This document shows positions 36,422 through 44,883 of a stretch of 64,000 nucleotides of DNA, in pieces. How positions within the stretch are numbered: position 1 is the stretch's first letter; each line of letters starts with the position of its first letter. Origin of the DNA: Lentisphaera profundi (GTDB lineage Bacteria > Verrucomicrobiota > Lentisphaeria > Lentisphaerales > Lentisphaeraceae); contig NZ_CP117812.1 of NCBI RefSeq assembly GCF_028728065.1, positions 1,612,001 to 1,676,000 of the forward strand, given 5' to 3'. The position numbers and the translations under genes are program-made. The notes beneath the pieces were generated by a model that worked only from the letters and a program-made list of their open reading frames with translations, was not told the DNA's origin and did not search any database.

Positions 36422-37618
36422 TTAAGTTAATGTTGTTAAATCTGATATAGCGAGGAACATCACGATCACAATTCCACCGATGATGACTCCTAGAAAAATA
36501 ATAACCAAGGGCTCAAAGGCACTTAAAATATTTTTAATGACCTGCTTGAGTTCCTTTTCATAACGTTCCGATATCCTTTTCATCATTTCATCTAAGCGCC
36601 CAGTTTCTTCGCCTACTGCTAGCATTTTAGTGACCTGTAAGGGGATGTAGGCTATTTCATCTAAAGTTGTCGATAGTGGGCTTCCTCTTCGAAGCTTGCC
36701 TGGAACCTCTGCTAGTTCTTTCGCAATCAATTCGTTGTTAATCACTCGTTCTGATACCTGTACACTCTTCAGTAAATGCACTCCATTCCCTACCAAAATA
36801 CCGAGTGTCCTAAAGTAAGAACTAAGGTCCGAAATAATCACCAGGCGCTTAAGCAAAGGTAACGAAAGTAAAAGTTTATCTCTTTGGTATTTGTAGCGCT
36901 TGCCTTTAAAGAAATAAATCAGTAAGCCGACCAAGCTCACAAAAAGGACTAAAAGGATGGTGCCATTATCCTTGATGAAAAAGGAAAAATCAAAGAGCAT
37001 GGCGGCCAAACCACTCGGCTTTTTATTCGCCTTGGCAAAAGTCTGAGCAAATTGTGGAACAATGTAAGCGAGCATAAAAATAACAACGCTAAAACTAATC
37101 AAACTAATAATAAGTGGATAGATACTCGCTGACAGCAAATATGAGCGCATCTCTTTCTTTTGTTGAAGGTATTCTTGCAAGCGTTGTAATACCATCGGCA
37201 AAGCTCCGGATTCTTCACCTACCTCAACGAGATTTTTATAAATCTTTGGGAAAAATGAACTGCGATCATGGATCAACTCAGAAAACTTTTTTCCTTCATG
37301 TAAACCTTGACGCATATCCGCAACAAATAAACGCGCTTCTTCTTTTTCCATTGTCTCTTCAATAATCGCTAAACTTTTATCTAAAGATATCCCTGCATCC
37401 AGTAGCATCGATAAACTTTCGGTGAAATCTTCTAGAGAAAACGGCGCACGTGTAAATAGGGCTCCCTTACCTGTATTTCCACCTTCACCAATAAAGCTTA
37501 CAGGCACCAGCTTTCGTCCACGCAAACGACTAAGCGCATCATCCTTGCTACTTTCATCTAGTGCCACTTCTGAAAAAGCACCACTCTGATCCACAACTTT
37601 AAATTTATATAAAGGCAT
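36422..37618 (-). CDS. gspF: Type II secretion inner-membrane platform protein GspF
   Basis: About 398 aa from MPLYKFKVVD, the usual family start; an ATG at 37624 and a GTG at 37627 are alternatives and none has a strong ribosome site. Two copies of the GspF/PilC cytoplasmic helical domain (about 65-190 and 265-390) carry the repeated motifs FTESLSMLLDAGISLDKSL and FRTLGILVGNGVHLLKSV. Membrane helices lie near 170 and 215 and at the C terminus (ILSAFEPLVIIFLGVIIGGIVI). GspF is the inner-membrane platform acted on by GspE. First gene of the operon. Confidence 0.9.
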   Translation of the reverse strand: MPLYKFKVVDQSGAFSEVALDESSKDDALSRLRGRKLVPVSFIGEGGNTGKGALFTRAPFSLEDFTESLSMLLDAGISLDKSLAIIEETMEKEEARLFVADMRQGLHEGKKFSELIHDRSSFFPKIYKNLVEVGEESGALPMVLQRLQEYLQQKKEMRSYLLSASIYPLIISLISFSVVIFMLAYIVPQFAQTFAKANKKPSGLAAMLFDFSFFIKDNGTILLVLFVSLVGLLIYFFKGKRYKYQRDKLLLSLPLLKRLVIISDLSSYFRTLGILVGNGVHLLKSVQVSERVINNELIAKELAEVPGKLRRGSPLSTTLDEIAYIPLQVTKMLAVGEETGRLDEMMKRISERYEKELKQVIKNILSAFEPLVIIFLGVIIGGIVIVMFLAISDLTTLT

Positions 37619-37654
37619 TCCCATCACTCAACAATTTAAACAACTTGAAATTAG

Positions 37655-37682
37655 TTTATAATTTAAAAAAATCTTGCCTCAA
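37655..37682 (-). promoter_or_regulatory. Probable sigma70-type promoter of the type II secretion operon
   Basis: On the minus strand, TTGAGG (37682-37677) and TATAAA (37660-37655) are separated by 16 bp, about 35-40 bp upstream of gspF. The match to the consensus is 4/6 and 5/6. It is the only reasonable promoter in the AT-rich stretch in front of the operon, and the following genes are so tightly packed that one promoter probably serves all eleven. Confidence 0.4.
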
Positions 37683-38650
37683 GAGACATACTAAACTCTT
37701 ATTAAACACATAAAAATCAGTCTTTAACTGCTATTCATAAATCTGACATGGAAGAAACAAAGTATATTCCCACAATATCCATTCGTGAATTGATTGGGAG
37801 GTCCACCACAATAAAAAAGATGACACCATCCGGTTCTTCAAAGTTTGCTGTATACTTTTGAGTATTCCTAGCATCTCCCTCATTCTGGAGGAGATCCATA
37901 TCCTCAATATGGCAGCCATGGGTATTTCATTTTTGAAATAGTCGGCAGGTCTAGGATGGGGGGCTGGCACTCCGGTCAAAAAAAACAATGCAAATGGCCT
38001 CGGCAGAAAAGTCCCTGCACATGCAACTCTGGGCTGTAATTGCCACTGACCCACTAAGGACAATCACCCTAAATTAAAAAAGAGGATAAGGATATGAGAA
38101 TCATTGATAAAAAATAGACACCTTCGAGAAAAAAGATCTTGACACCGCAGCTTAGCTGCTTGAAATTTTTGTAATTACACACGGGATTTCAGTCAATGTA
38201 TTGAAGTAAACCCATAACGGGGAGCTCGTCCGCGAAGATAATGATAGGGTTTCGGCAGAACTGCTGAATATTGTAAGGAGAAAGTCAGAGTGGGTAGATG
38301 GGAAACGAAAATGCTTTACTGATTGATATTTGGTACATCCCTAATGATCAAAAATTGACTAAGGAGAAAAGAACAGCAAATCCTAAGGTACTATTCCATT
38401 AATAACATTACTGAAAGAGCCCTGGAAAATAGAAAGAATTCTACTAAAAACAGTCCATGATTTATACTTTTCAGAAAGGGGAACTTCGCGCCATCGTTTT
38501 AGCCTCCACCATTATTTTAGGTACGTCAGAAGGTACGTGTAGATGTTCGAACTTGTGCATACATGTAGAAACTTAGACTGATTGAAATATTCATAAGTCA
38601 TTTATGCATATCTATTAACCTCTCATTATAAGTACTTTACAAAAACCACT
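37683..38650. other. Stretch without a convincing gene, probably degenerate DNA
   Basis: Almost 1 kb separates the secretion operon from the tmRNA-like fragment. A 110-codon minus-strand ORF (37731-38063) is present, but its translation is Pro/Trp/Arg-rich with no recognisable domain, signal peptide or good ribosome site, and I do not call it a gene. On the plus strand at 38150-38300 short stretches read protein-like (for example EIFVITHGISVNVL) but are broken by stops, as expected for a decayed gene. I could not assign it to a transposase or any other family. Confidence 0.5.
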
Positions 38651-38675
38651 GGTTCAAATCCCCCGCCTCCACTCA
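38651..38675 (+). other. 3' end fragment of a tmRNA- or tRNA-like gene, possible attachment site
   Basis: The sequence has GGTTCAAATC, the T-loop of tRNAs and tmRNAs, followed by CCCGCCTCCA and a degenerate end (CTCA instead of CCA). The acceptor end GCCTCCA is typical of tmRNA (ssrA) 3' ends. The upstream side does not pair: the T-stem has only two good pairs, and no GGGG...TTCTGGATTCGAC-like 5' end or tag reading frame is visible in the preceding 400 bp. This is therefore not an intact gene. Such 3' fragments are what integrative elements leave behind when they insert into tmRNA or tRNA genes. An intact copy elsewhere in the genome would be expected. Confidence 0.5.
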
Positions 38676-38705
38676 AAAGCCACCCTCACCAAGGGTGGCT
38701 TTTTT
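38675..38705 (+). terminator. Rho-independent terminator
   Basis: A perfect 9-bp stem (AGCCACCCT with AGGGTGGCT), a 5-base loop (CACCA) and a run of T follow the tmRNA-like 3' end directly. The flanking A-run before the stem also makes it usable in the other direction. It probably ended the original tmRNA/tRNA transcript. Confidence 0.85.
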
Positions 38706-38997
38706 ATGCTCAAATGACTAAGAACTGAAATCATTTATTACGAATTATTTCTATAGTGGATATTGGTCTATAGGGTTAAGTTCGAACACTCTGTGTTTTG
38801 ACAGCCATGGTTTCACTCAAGCCAAATTGAGACAAATACGGTTAAATACTATATGTCGATCAAAAAGCTACTCAATAAATTGACCGGATAGGAAGCCCAT
38901 AAGAGATACACTTGACGGAGTTGTATTTATGCGCCTAGATTTTATGTTATGTATTATTGATGTAAGCACAAGCTCAGGATTTAAAACTTAAGGTATT

Positions 38998-39570
38998 ATG
39001 AAGAAGCTGTATATCGTATCAGGAGCTAATGGCTCAGGAAAAACAACATTCGCAAAAATGTTGACGGAAGATTTATCTCTGCCCTTTGTGAATGCCGATG
39101 AAATTGCCAAGGAACTAGACCCCAGCAATACGACTGGTGGAAAAATGGAAGCAGGCAGAGTTTTCTTCCAGCAAGTAAGGCATTTCATTAAGGAAGGACA
39201 AAGTTTTGTATTGGAGTCAACTCTTTCAGGTAAGTACCTTGAGAAATTAATTCCTAAAGTACAGGAGCAAGGTTTCGACGTCGAGCTAATCTATATCTTT
39301 CTCGAAAACCCTGACGTTTGTATTGAACGAATTAAAGAGCGAGTTTTAAACGGCGGTCATCATGTTCCAAATGAAGATGTTATTCGCAGATACTACCGCA
39401 GTAAAAATAATTTCTGGAATGTGTATAAAGAAATGGTCAATCAATGGTTCTTAGTCTATAACTCAGATCTTCGTTTCAAAGAATTTTGCATTGGCATAAA
39501 AGATCAATATGATATTAACGACACTGATATTTTTACTCAGTTCATAAAAGGAGTCGAAGATGAAATCTAA
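38998..39570 (+). CDS. Zeta-toxin-like P-loop kinase
   Basis: 190 aa. Walker A is GANGSGKTT (residues 9-17) directly after the first strand, followed by NADEIAKELDP, which resembles the substrate-binding Asp of zeta toxins, and a later helix with Arg residues (VCIERIKERV, IRRYYRS) that probably form the ATP lid. Zeta toxins phosphorylate UDP-N-acetylglucosamine and so block cell wall synthesis, but many chromosomal relatives have unknown substrates. AAGG lies 5 bp before the ATG. A small gene overlaps its 3' end by 11 bp and may be its antitoxin. It lies just past the tmRNA-like fragment, a position typical of cargo in mobile elements. A related AAA-type nucleotide kinase without toxic activity is possible. 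Confidence 0.75.
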   Translation: MKKLYIVSGANGSGKTTFAKMLTEDLSLPFVNADEIAKELDPSNTTGGKMEAGRVFFQQVRHFIKEGQSFVLESTLSGKYLEKLIPKVQEQGFDVELIYIFLENPDVCIERIKERVLNGGHHVPNEDVIRRYYRSKNNFWNVYKEMVNQWFLVYNSDLRFKEFCIGIKDQYDINDTDIFTQFIKGVEDEI

Positions 39571-39757
39571 ACAATTAGAAAGCTCATCAGTCTACAAAGA
39601 TGCATTCTATATTCAAAAAATTGGCAATCGAGCTGTAAAGTCTGTACTTGAAAGAAATCAAAAAAAGAATATCGCATCTGTCTTTTCAAAAGAAGGTAAG
39701 ATCTTCTATAAACTTCCCTCTGGTGAAATTACCGAAAAGAGTCCCTTTAAGAACTAA
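39560..39757 (+). CDS. Small partner of the zeta-like kinase, candidate antitoxin (65 aa)
   Basis: 65 aa, starting 11 bp before the end of the kinase gene with GGAGTCGAAG upstream as a possible ribosome site. The sequence is basic, with a helix (AVKSVLERNQKKNIASVF) and a C-terminal beta-hairpin pattern (GKIFYKLPSGEI). Small genes of this shape often accompany chromosomal zeta-like kinases, from memory of similar loci. No signal peptide. Its role as antitoxin is inferred from overlap alone; here it follows the kinase, whereas the classic epsilon antitoxin precedes zeta. Confidence 0.6.
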   Translation: MKSKQLESSSVYKDAFYIQKIGNRAVKSVLERNQKKNIASVFSKEGKIFYKLPSGEITEKSPFKN

Positions 39758-40158
39758 GCGCCGACTTGCCAAATCCTTGCCGTTTTTGACTTCGACTACC
39801 ACTTTACTACCATTTTTGGCACTACGTTTTTTATGCTGAGCGCGAGACTAATTTTTCCGACGCTTTATGGGTAATCGTGAAATCAAATATCCTAAAGGAT
39901 TTGTTATTATGAATATAAGGGGAAATCATATTCACATTTTGAGTGTGGCAATCAATTGATTTTCAATGTAGTCATTGCAGAAAACAAAAAAGCTTAAGCT
40001 CAGATACGATATTTCATCGGAGTAAAGTTTGGAACTTACCCCCGGCGACGACCCTATAATCGAATACTCGCAATACGGCCAGTTTTATCTCTTTTATATT
40101 CTTTCCATACTCTGCGGACACAATGCACGAGAGAGTGCCCTCTTTTTTCTAAAACCTT
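39758..40158. other. 400-bp stretch without a gene
   Basis: No credible coding region or RNA gene is visible. The minus strand at 40060-40140 has a 24-codon open piece (ending TGRIASIRL before TAG) that reads like a gene remnant but matches nothing I recognise. The far end carries the 3' side of the AGE isomerase gene. No clear terminator hairpin was found for either flanking gene. Confidence 0.45.
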
Positions 40159-41337
40159 TTACTTGATGATTTTTAAAATCTCAAAGCAGGCACAAGTGGT
40201 GTGATAATCGATCTTGGCTCCTGGTGAAGCGACATTGGGATCAATACTTTTACCTTGGCGGTTTAAGAGACGCTGCCAAGGCTGATGTTTTTCACCACTA
40301 AACTTCTCCCAACAATAAGCCCATAACTTTTCATAATCCTGCCAATAAATCTCTTTTTGAGTCTGATCCGCCAGCAAGGCCTGAGCCGCTAGGGTCTCCG
40401 CCTGAACCCAAAAGTATTTTTCATCATCACAAATTTTGCCATCGGGGCCAAAGCCGTAAACCAATCCACCAAAATCAGTATCCCAGCACAAACGCATCGC
40501 TTCTTCGTAGAGATACTCCGCTTGTGTAAGCAACCAAGCCTGTGGGCGGTGATTATTAATCAGCAAGAGTAGTTTACTCCACTCAATAAAGTGTCCTGGT
40601 TGGTAGCCCCATGGGCGGTAGAGATTTTTAGGGTCATCTTTATTATAGTCCCAATCTATCTGCCAGTTCTGATCATAATGTTCCCAGATATAGCCCTTGG
40701 TATCACGTGTTTGACGGAGGCATATATTTTCTGCAATGAGCACGGCACGATCAAGAAATTTCGCATCTTGTGTGGCTTCATACGCAGAAATCATGGCTTC
40801 GCAGGCATGCATATTAGCGTTTTGTCCACGGTAGGAATCAATTTGACTCCAATCCGCACTAGCTTGATCAGCATAGAGGCCGAAATTAGCTTCCCAAAGT
40901 TGCGCTTCCATGAGCTCAAAGACTTCATTGATTTTTGGCTGATAATCAGCGACCCCCGAAAGTGTGGCTTGGGAATAAAGCAGTAGCATAAAAGCGAGAC
41001 CATAGCAATGATTAGTAGCGTCGCCGACTTCATTATTGATGAGGGTCCAGTTATATCCACGGCGCTTAGTATCCCAGTGATACTGCTCTATAAAGTCGAT
41101 GCCCTCTTTCGCCAAAGTACGGTGCTCTTGCTTATCAAAATATTCCCCACTTAAGGCAAAGACTAAACTCAATCGAGCCGATGATACTAAATGCTTCTCT
41201 TCCGCCTGACTGACGCTTCCATCTAAAGCTAAAGTCTGAAAAAATCCGCCCTGAGGATCGAGGGCATTTTGCTCATAAAAGTCGATGATTCCTGAAATGT
41301 GTTTTTCGATAAATGATTTACTCATAAAAGTCTTCAT
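40159..41337 (-). CDS. AGE-family sugar isomerase/epimerase, probably mannose isomerase
   Basis: 392 aa cytoplasmic alpha/alpha toroid. It has the family markers RGQNANMHACEAMISAYEAT (the His and Glu of the active centre), RPWGYQPGHFIEWSKLLLL (second catalytic His) and GAKIDYHTTCACFEI near the C terminus. The closest types are D-mannose isomerases and cellobiose 2-epimerases; N-acylglucosamine 2-epimerase is the namesake. AAGGA lies upstream of the ATG. It is divergent from the beta-mannosidase operon and shares its control region, so mannose-to-fructose isomerisation is the most fitting role: mannose released by the GH2 enzyme could enter glycolysis as fructose. Substrate specificity cannot be read from sequence alone. 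Confidence 0.8.
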   Translation of the reverse strand: MKTFMSKSFIEKHISGIIDFYEQNALDPQGGFFQTLALDGSVSQAEEKHLVSSARLSLVFALSGEYFDKQEHRTLAKEGIDFIEQYHWDTKRRGYNWTLINNEVGDATNHCYGLAFMLLLYSQATLSGVADYQPKINEVFELMEAQLWEANFGLYADQASADWSQIDSYRGQNANMHACEAMISAYEATQDAKFLDRAVLIAENICLRQTRDTKGYIWEHYDQNWQIDWDYNKDDPKNLYRPWGYQPGHFIEWSKLLLLINNHRPQAWLLTQAEYLYEEAMRLCWDTDFGGLVYGFGPDGKICDDEKYFWVQAETLAAQALLADQTQKEIYWQDYEKLWAYCWEKFSGEKHQPWQRLLNRQGKSIDPNVASPGAKIDYHTTCACFEILKIIK

Positions 41338-41488
41338 GTTTTATTCCTTACTTATGGTTTTCTTTAAATCGGATCCAACACTTTAATGGATCACACCCGG
41401 TCTTTCTGTTAATTAATGCCTAGTCAAAAAAAATGAATTTAACGCCCATCAGCTTAGTAGCATGAGCCATCGCTGATCCTCATCAACT

Positions 41489-41502
41489 AAACATAACGAA
41501 AC
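41489..41502. promoter_or_regulatory. Upstream copy of a 14-bp operator-like repeat
   Basis: AAACATAACGAAAC occurs here and again at 41557-41570, a perfect 14-bp direct repeat with a 68-bp start-to-start spacing that brackets the beta-mannosidase promoter. Paired sites around a promoter suit a regulator that loops DNA. The LacI-family regulator at the operon's end is the obvious candidate, but the site is not a simple LacI-type palindrome. Confidence 0.5.
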
Positions 41503-41515
41503 TTTATAAAAATAC

Positions 41516-41544
41516 TTGACATTGGCATAAATACAATATAAGAT
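41516..41544 (+). promoter_or_regulatory. Sigma70-type promoter of the beta-mannosidase operon
   Basis: A perfect -35 box TTGACA (41516-41521) is separated by 17 bp from TAAGAT (41539-41544). The expected start site is near 41551, giving a leader of only about 27 bases with no Shine-Dalgarno. That leader is almost entirely filled by the second operator-like repeat. Confidence 0.65.
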
Positions 41545-41556
41545 AGATGTATTACG

Positions 41557-41570
41557 AAACATAACGAAAC
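41557..41570. promoter_or_regulatory. Downstream copy of the 14-bp operator-like repeat
   Basis: The second AAACATAACGAAAC copy lies between the predicted transcription start and the ATG at 41578. It is preceded by ACG and followed by GTTAATT, so an AACGTT core sits at its right edge. A protein bound here would block elongation or initiation. Confidence 0.5.
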
Positions 41571-41577
41571 GTTAATT

Positions 41578-44118
41578 ATGAAAACACTTGATTTAAACAA
41601 CGAATGGATTCTACAGGGTTTCAGTCCCGACAAATCAAAAAAACTTGACTTAACTGCTCAGGTTCCGGGACATGTACATTTAGATTTAAGTACTCATGGC
41701 CATCTCCCCGATATGTTCTGGAAAAAAAATGCCGACCAATGCCAGTGGCCTGAATTCTGGGAGTGGAGCTACAAAAAAACATTCGATTTACCTCAAGATT
41801 ATGAAGCAGAAAACATGTATCTACAATTTGATGGCTTGGATACCTTCGCGAATATCTACCTCAATGGGAAAAAATTCGGTACGCCAGACGATTTTAGCTC
41901 TGAGAATATGTTTCTGCCCTGTGAATTCGACATTAGTCAGCACTGGCTCAAACTCCAAGGCAATGTTTTAGAAGTTCATTTCACCTCTATTCACAATGCC
42001 GTTTCTTTGGCTAATAAACTCAAGCCTCTTCCGGGGGCTTTTGCCGATCCCTTACGCCCATACGTTCGTCGTATGCAGTGCACTTTTGGCTGGGATTGGG
42101 TTCATCGATTTATAGGCGCGGGTATCTGGAAACCTTGTCGTATCATCTCATTTCCCAAAGCGAGAATCGAAAATAGCTATGTATTCACAAGCTCATTGAA
42201 TGATAAAAAAGCCGTCTTAAACATTGAGAATAATGTAGAATGCAAAGATCTATCTGGACTCTATTACCGCCTGGAAATCTACTCGCCAAATAAAGACATG
42301 ATTTATAAAAAAAGTGATTCCCTAATAAGTCATAAACTCATCAATGAAGTAGAAATTAAAGCACCTGAAATGTGGTGGCCCAAAGGCTATGGTAAGGCTT
42401 CACTTTATGACGTCAAGTTTCAAATACTTGATAGCAATGGAAAGTCTCTAGATACAAAAATTACTGAAACCGGTATAAGAACTATTGAAATCGAAGAGAT
42501 TGACGATGCGCAAAGGCCTGGAAGTTCATTTACTATCAAAATCAATAATGTAAGAATCTTTGCCAAGGGGGCTAACTGGGTCCCTGCACACCCCTTCCCT
42601 TCTCGTATTTCTAAGGAGAAATACACTCGGCTAATTGAACAAGCCGAGGCAGCCAATTTTAATACCCTTAGAGTTTGGGGTGGTGGCATTTATGAATCAG
42701 ATGATTTTTGGAAACTCTGTAACCGCAAGGGTATTATGGTTTTACAAGATTTCATGCTTGCTTGCCAATCCTATCCAGAGAACGACCCCCAATTCACCTC
42801 ACTTCTAAAAAGAGAATTCACCGCAAATATTATTCGAATCAGAAATCATGCTAGTTTAATTTTCTGGTATGGAGATAATGAACTGGGACTGGGTAGCCAA
42901 CCTCAAGAAAACTGGAACTGCAAAGAGCTTCATCAGACTCTTACGAAAGCTCTCCTAGAAAAACTTGACCCCTCACGTCCCTTCAGAATAAGTTCGCCAC
43001 ACGGAAAAGATCCGCGGAGCAATAATTCACTCATCTCAGGTGACTGTCACAAAAGCTCTTTCGAAGAAAGCTTTACTAGCGATTATAGAAAAGTTATGGA
43101 TTCATATAATTGCGGACGTTTTGTTAGTGAACATGCGGTAGCTGGTTTACCACCAAAAAACAGCATCCTCAAGTTCATGAATGAAGATGATTTTAGGACA
43201 GGAGAAATACTCGAGTACCACACCAAAGATAATCCCTACATCGAATCTGGACTTACGCTTTATCGCCGCGTAGAACACCATGCTGAAACACTCTACGGAT
43301 CAGATTCATGTCCAGATATTAAACTCAAAAAAATGGAATACTTCCAATACGAGGATATCCGCCTAGCCATGGAAAGCGTGCGTCGCAGGAAGTTCTACTC
43401 AAGCGGAATCTTATTTTGGATGTTTAATGATTGTTGGCCCGCTAGCGGTTGGAGTCTCGTTGATTACTGGGGCAACAGAAAAGCGGCTTGGTATGCAGCT
43501 CAAAAAGGTAGCGCAGCCATCATCCTAGCTTCTGAAGCAGATGATCAATATTTAAAATGGCATCTCTGCAGTGACTTAATGCAAGAAAAAAATGTTAGCT
43601 GCCTCTTTAAAATCATTTCGACTCAAGGTGAGCTTCGCTGGTCAAAAGAATTGTATTGTCTCGCTAATGCAAATATCAGTCAGCAAATCTTTCAAATCGA
43701 ACTAGAGGAGCTTAAACCTTTACTCGCAGATGACGCGGTCTTTGTAGCGGAACTCTTTTATGACGAAAGCAGTGATCGCAGCTATTGGACTGCTGGTCTA
43801 CCCCAAGAAGTTCAATACGCTGCCTGTAATTTAAGTATTTCAGAAAGCCGAAACAGAAATACCGGCTCTATAACAATCTCAACAGACAATTGGGCCCATG
43901 TGGTCAGTCTTCAGGGTGATCTAGATTTCAGCGATAACTATTTTGAACTGCTTCCCGGTGAATCAAAAACAATTCACTGGTCATCGCCTCAAGAACTCTA
44001 CAATGACCCCATGACAATTCACTGCTGGAATCTAAAGGAAATTATTGCACATAATAATACCGTTTCAGCTCAAATTAACTTACAAAAATCTAACTCAGAA
44101 CGTTTAGTACTTAAATAA
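41578..44118 (+). CDS. GH2 beta-mannosidase
   Basis: 846 aa, with no signal peptide, so cytoplasmic. The GH2 layout is complete: a sugar-binding jelly-roll domain (about 1-180, with VPGHVHLDL and [14 protein letters not shown]), immunoglobulin-like domains (about 190-300), and the catalytic TIM barrel (about 300-660). The acid/base is Glu435 in WYGDNELG and the nucleophile is Glu518 in [18 protein letters not shown] and [13 protein letters not shown] are beta-mannosidase hallmarks that separate it from beta-galactosidases. It would cleave beta-mannosyl residues from short oligosaccharides taken up by the downstream symporter. First gene of a plus-strand operon under the TTGACA promoter; no ribosome site is visible before the ATG. 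Confidence 0.9.
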   Translation: MKTLDLNNEWILQGFSPDKSKKLDLTAQVPGHVHLDLSTHGHLPDMFWKKNADQCQWPEFWEWSYKKTFDLPQDYEAENMYLQFDGLDTFANIYLNGKKFGTPDDFSSENMFLPCEFDISQHWLKLQGNVLEVHFTSIHNAVSLANKLKPLPGAFADPLRPYVRRMQCTFGWDWVHRFIGAGIWKPCRIISFPKARIENSYVFTSSLNDKKAVLNIENNVECKDLSGLYYRLEIYSPNKDMIYKKSDSLISHKLINEVEIKAPEMWWPKGYGKASLYDVKFQILDSNGKSLDTKITETGIRTIEIEEIDDAQRPGSSFTIKINNVRIFAKGANWVPAHPFPSRISKEKYTRLIEQAEAANFNTLRVWGGGIYESDDFWKLCNRKGIMVLQDFMLACQSYPENDPQFTSLLKREFTANIIRIRNHASLIFWYGDNELGLGSQPQENWNCKELHQTLTKALLEKLDPSRPFRISSPHGKDPRSNNSLISGDCHKSSFEESFTSDYRKVMDSYNCGRFVSEHAVAGLPPKNSILKFMNEDDFRTGEILEYHTKDNPYIESGLTLYRRVEHHAETLYGSDSCPDIKLKKMEYFQYEDIRLAMESVRRRKFYSSGILFWMFNDCWPASGWSLVDYWGNRKAAWYAAQKGSAAIILASEADDQYLKWHLCSDLMQEKNVSCLFKIISTQGELRWSKELYCLANANISQQIFQIELEELKPLLADDAVFVAELFYDESSDRSYWTAGLPQEVQYAACNLSISESRNRNTGSITISTDNWAHVVSLQGDLDFSDNYFELLPGESKTIHWSSPQELYNDPMTIHCWNLKEIIAHNNTVSAQINLQKSNSERLVLK

Positions 44119-44129
44119 GGATACATATC

Positions 44130-44867
44130 ATGAATCACTTACCCAGAAAATCATCACGCCAGTTCACTCTCATAGAACTTCTTGTCGTAATCGCGATTAT
44201 CGGCATTTTGGCATCCATGGTTCTACCCGCTTTAGGCAAAGCCAGAAAACAAGCCAAGTCGTCTATTTGCATCAATAACCTCAAACAAATTAATTTGGGT
44301 TTCGCTTTATACATGGATGATAACAAGCAGTATTTACCTAACCTAAGCAGCAATCTAGGAGGCTCCGATAACTGGCACACATGGTGGGGTACCAGTGGCA
44401 GCCAAGGTATGCCTGGTGGAATAGATCAGTATGTGGGCAAACACAGCAGCCCCCTAGTTGGCCTTAAGACCACCAGCGAAATTTACAAGTGTGATCTAAT
44501 GTATTCAGAGTATGGGGACTTAGACTTGGGCAACAGCGGAACTAGAACGTACTCTGCAAATTATTATTTAAGCAGGGACACCGCTGCTGGTGCTTTTGTT
44601 AACAATAGGATGTTTCACCGAAACATAAATGAAGTAAACATACCCGAGTTCACAGCTTTAAGCACAGATGGCAATATTAATGATACCAGTGTCCTCGCGT
44701 ATACAGTTAACTGGAAACTGCCTGGGACTAAAGGATCCAACACCATAGGATCAGGTGTTCACAAGGGCAGTGGAAACGTCAATTACATGGATGGTCATGT
44801 AAGTTGGACTTCTGGAGTTGTAACAGCTCAGTCGGGTATCAATGGCATCTGGGCATTCAATAAATAA
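44130..44867 (+). CDS. Prepilin-like protein with H-X9-DG motif
   Basis: 245 aa. The N terminus has a prepilin signal (SSRQ then [27 protein letters not shown]), with Gln rather than Gly before the cleavage site. The C terminus carries His, nine residues, then Asp-Gly ([18 protein letters not shown]), the mark of a family expanded in Lentisphaerota, Planctomycetota and Verrucomicrobiota. The mature protein would be a membrane-anchored or pseudopilus-associated beta-rich protein. It starts 11 bp after the mannosidase stop with AAGGA before the ATG and overlaps the leader of the next gene, so it belongs to the carbohydrate operon. A role in displaying or capturing glycans at the surface is inferred from this context only. 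Confidence 0.85.
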   Translation: MNHLPRKSSRQFTLIELLVVIAIIGILASMVLPALGKARKQAKSSICINNLKQINLGFALYMDDNKQYLPNLSSNLGGSDNWHTWWGTSGSQGMPGGIDQYVGKHSSPLVGLKTTSEIYKCDLMYSEYGDLDLGNSGTRTYSANYYLSRDTAAGAFVNNRMFHRNINEVNIPEFTALSTDGNINDTSVLAYTVNWKLPGTKGSNTIGSGVHKGSGNVNYMDGHVSWTSGVVTAQSGINGIWAFNK

Positions 44868-44883
44868 GCGAGGAAGAAAAACA

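Noticed and set aside
37731-38063. 110-codon minus-strand ORF
   Set aside because: No signal, domain or ribosome site; composition (many Trp, Pro, Arg) looks like chance translation. Kept only as part of the unexplained stretch.
38310-38675. Complete tmRNA gene ending at 38675
   Set aside because: No 5' tmRNA consensus, no tag peptide frame and an unpaired T-stem; only the 3' end is recognisable.
40060-40140. 24-codon open piece on the minus strand ending TGRIASIRL
   Set aside because: Too short, no ribosome site, no recognised family; may be a remnant but cannot be supported.
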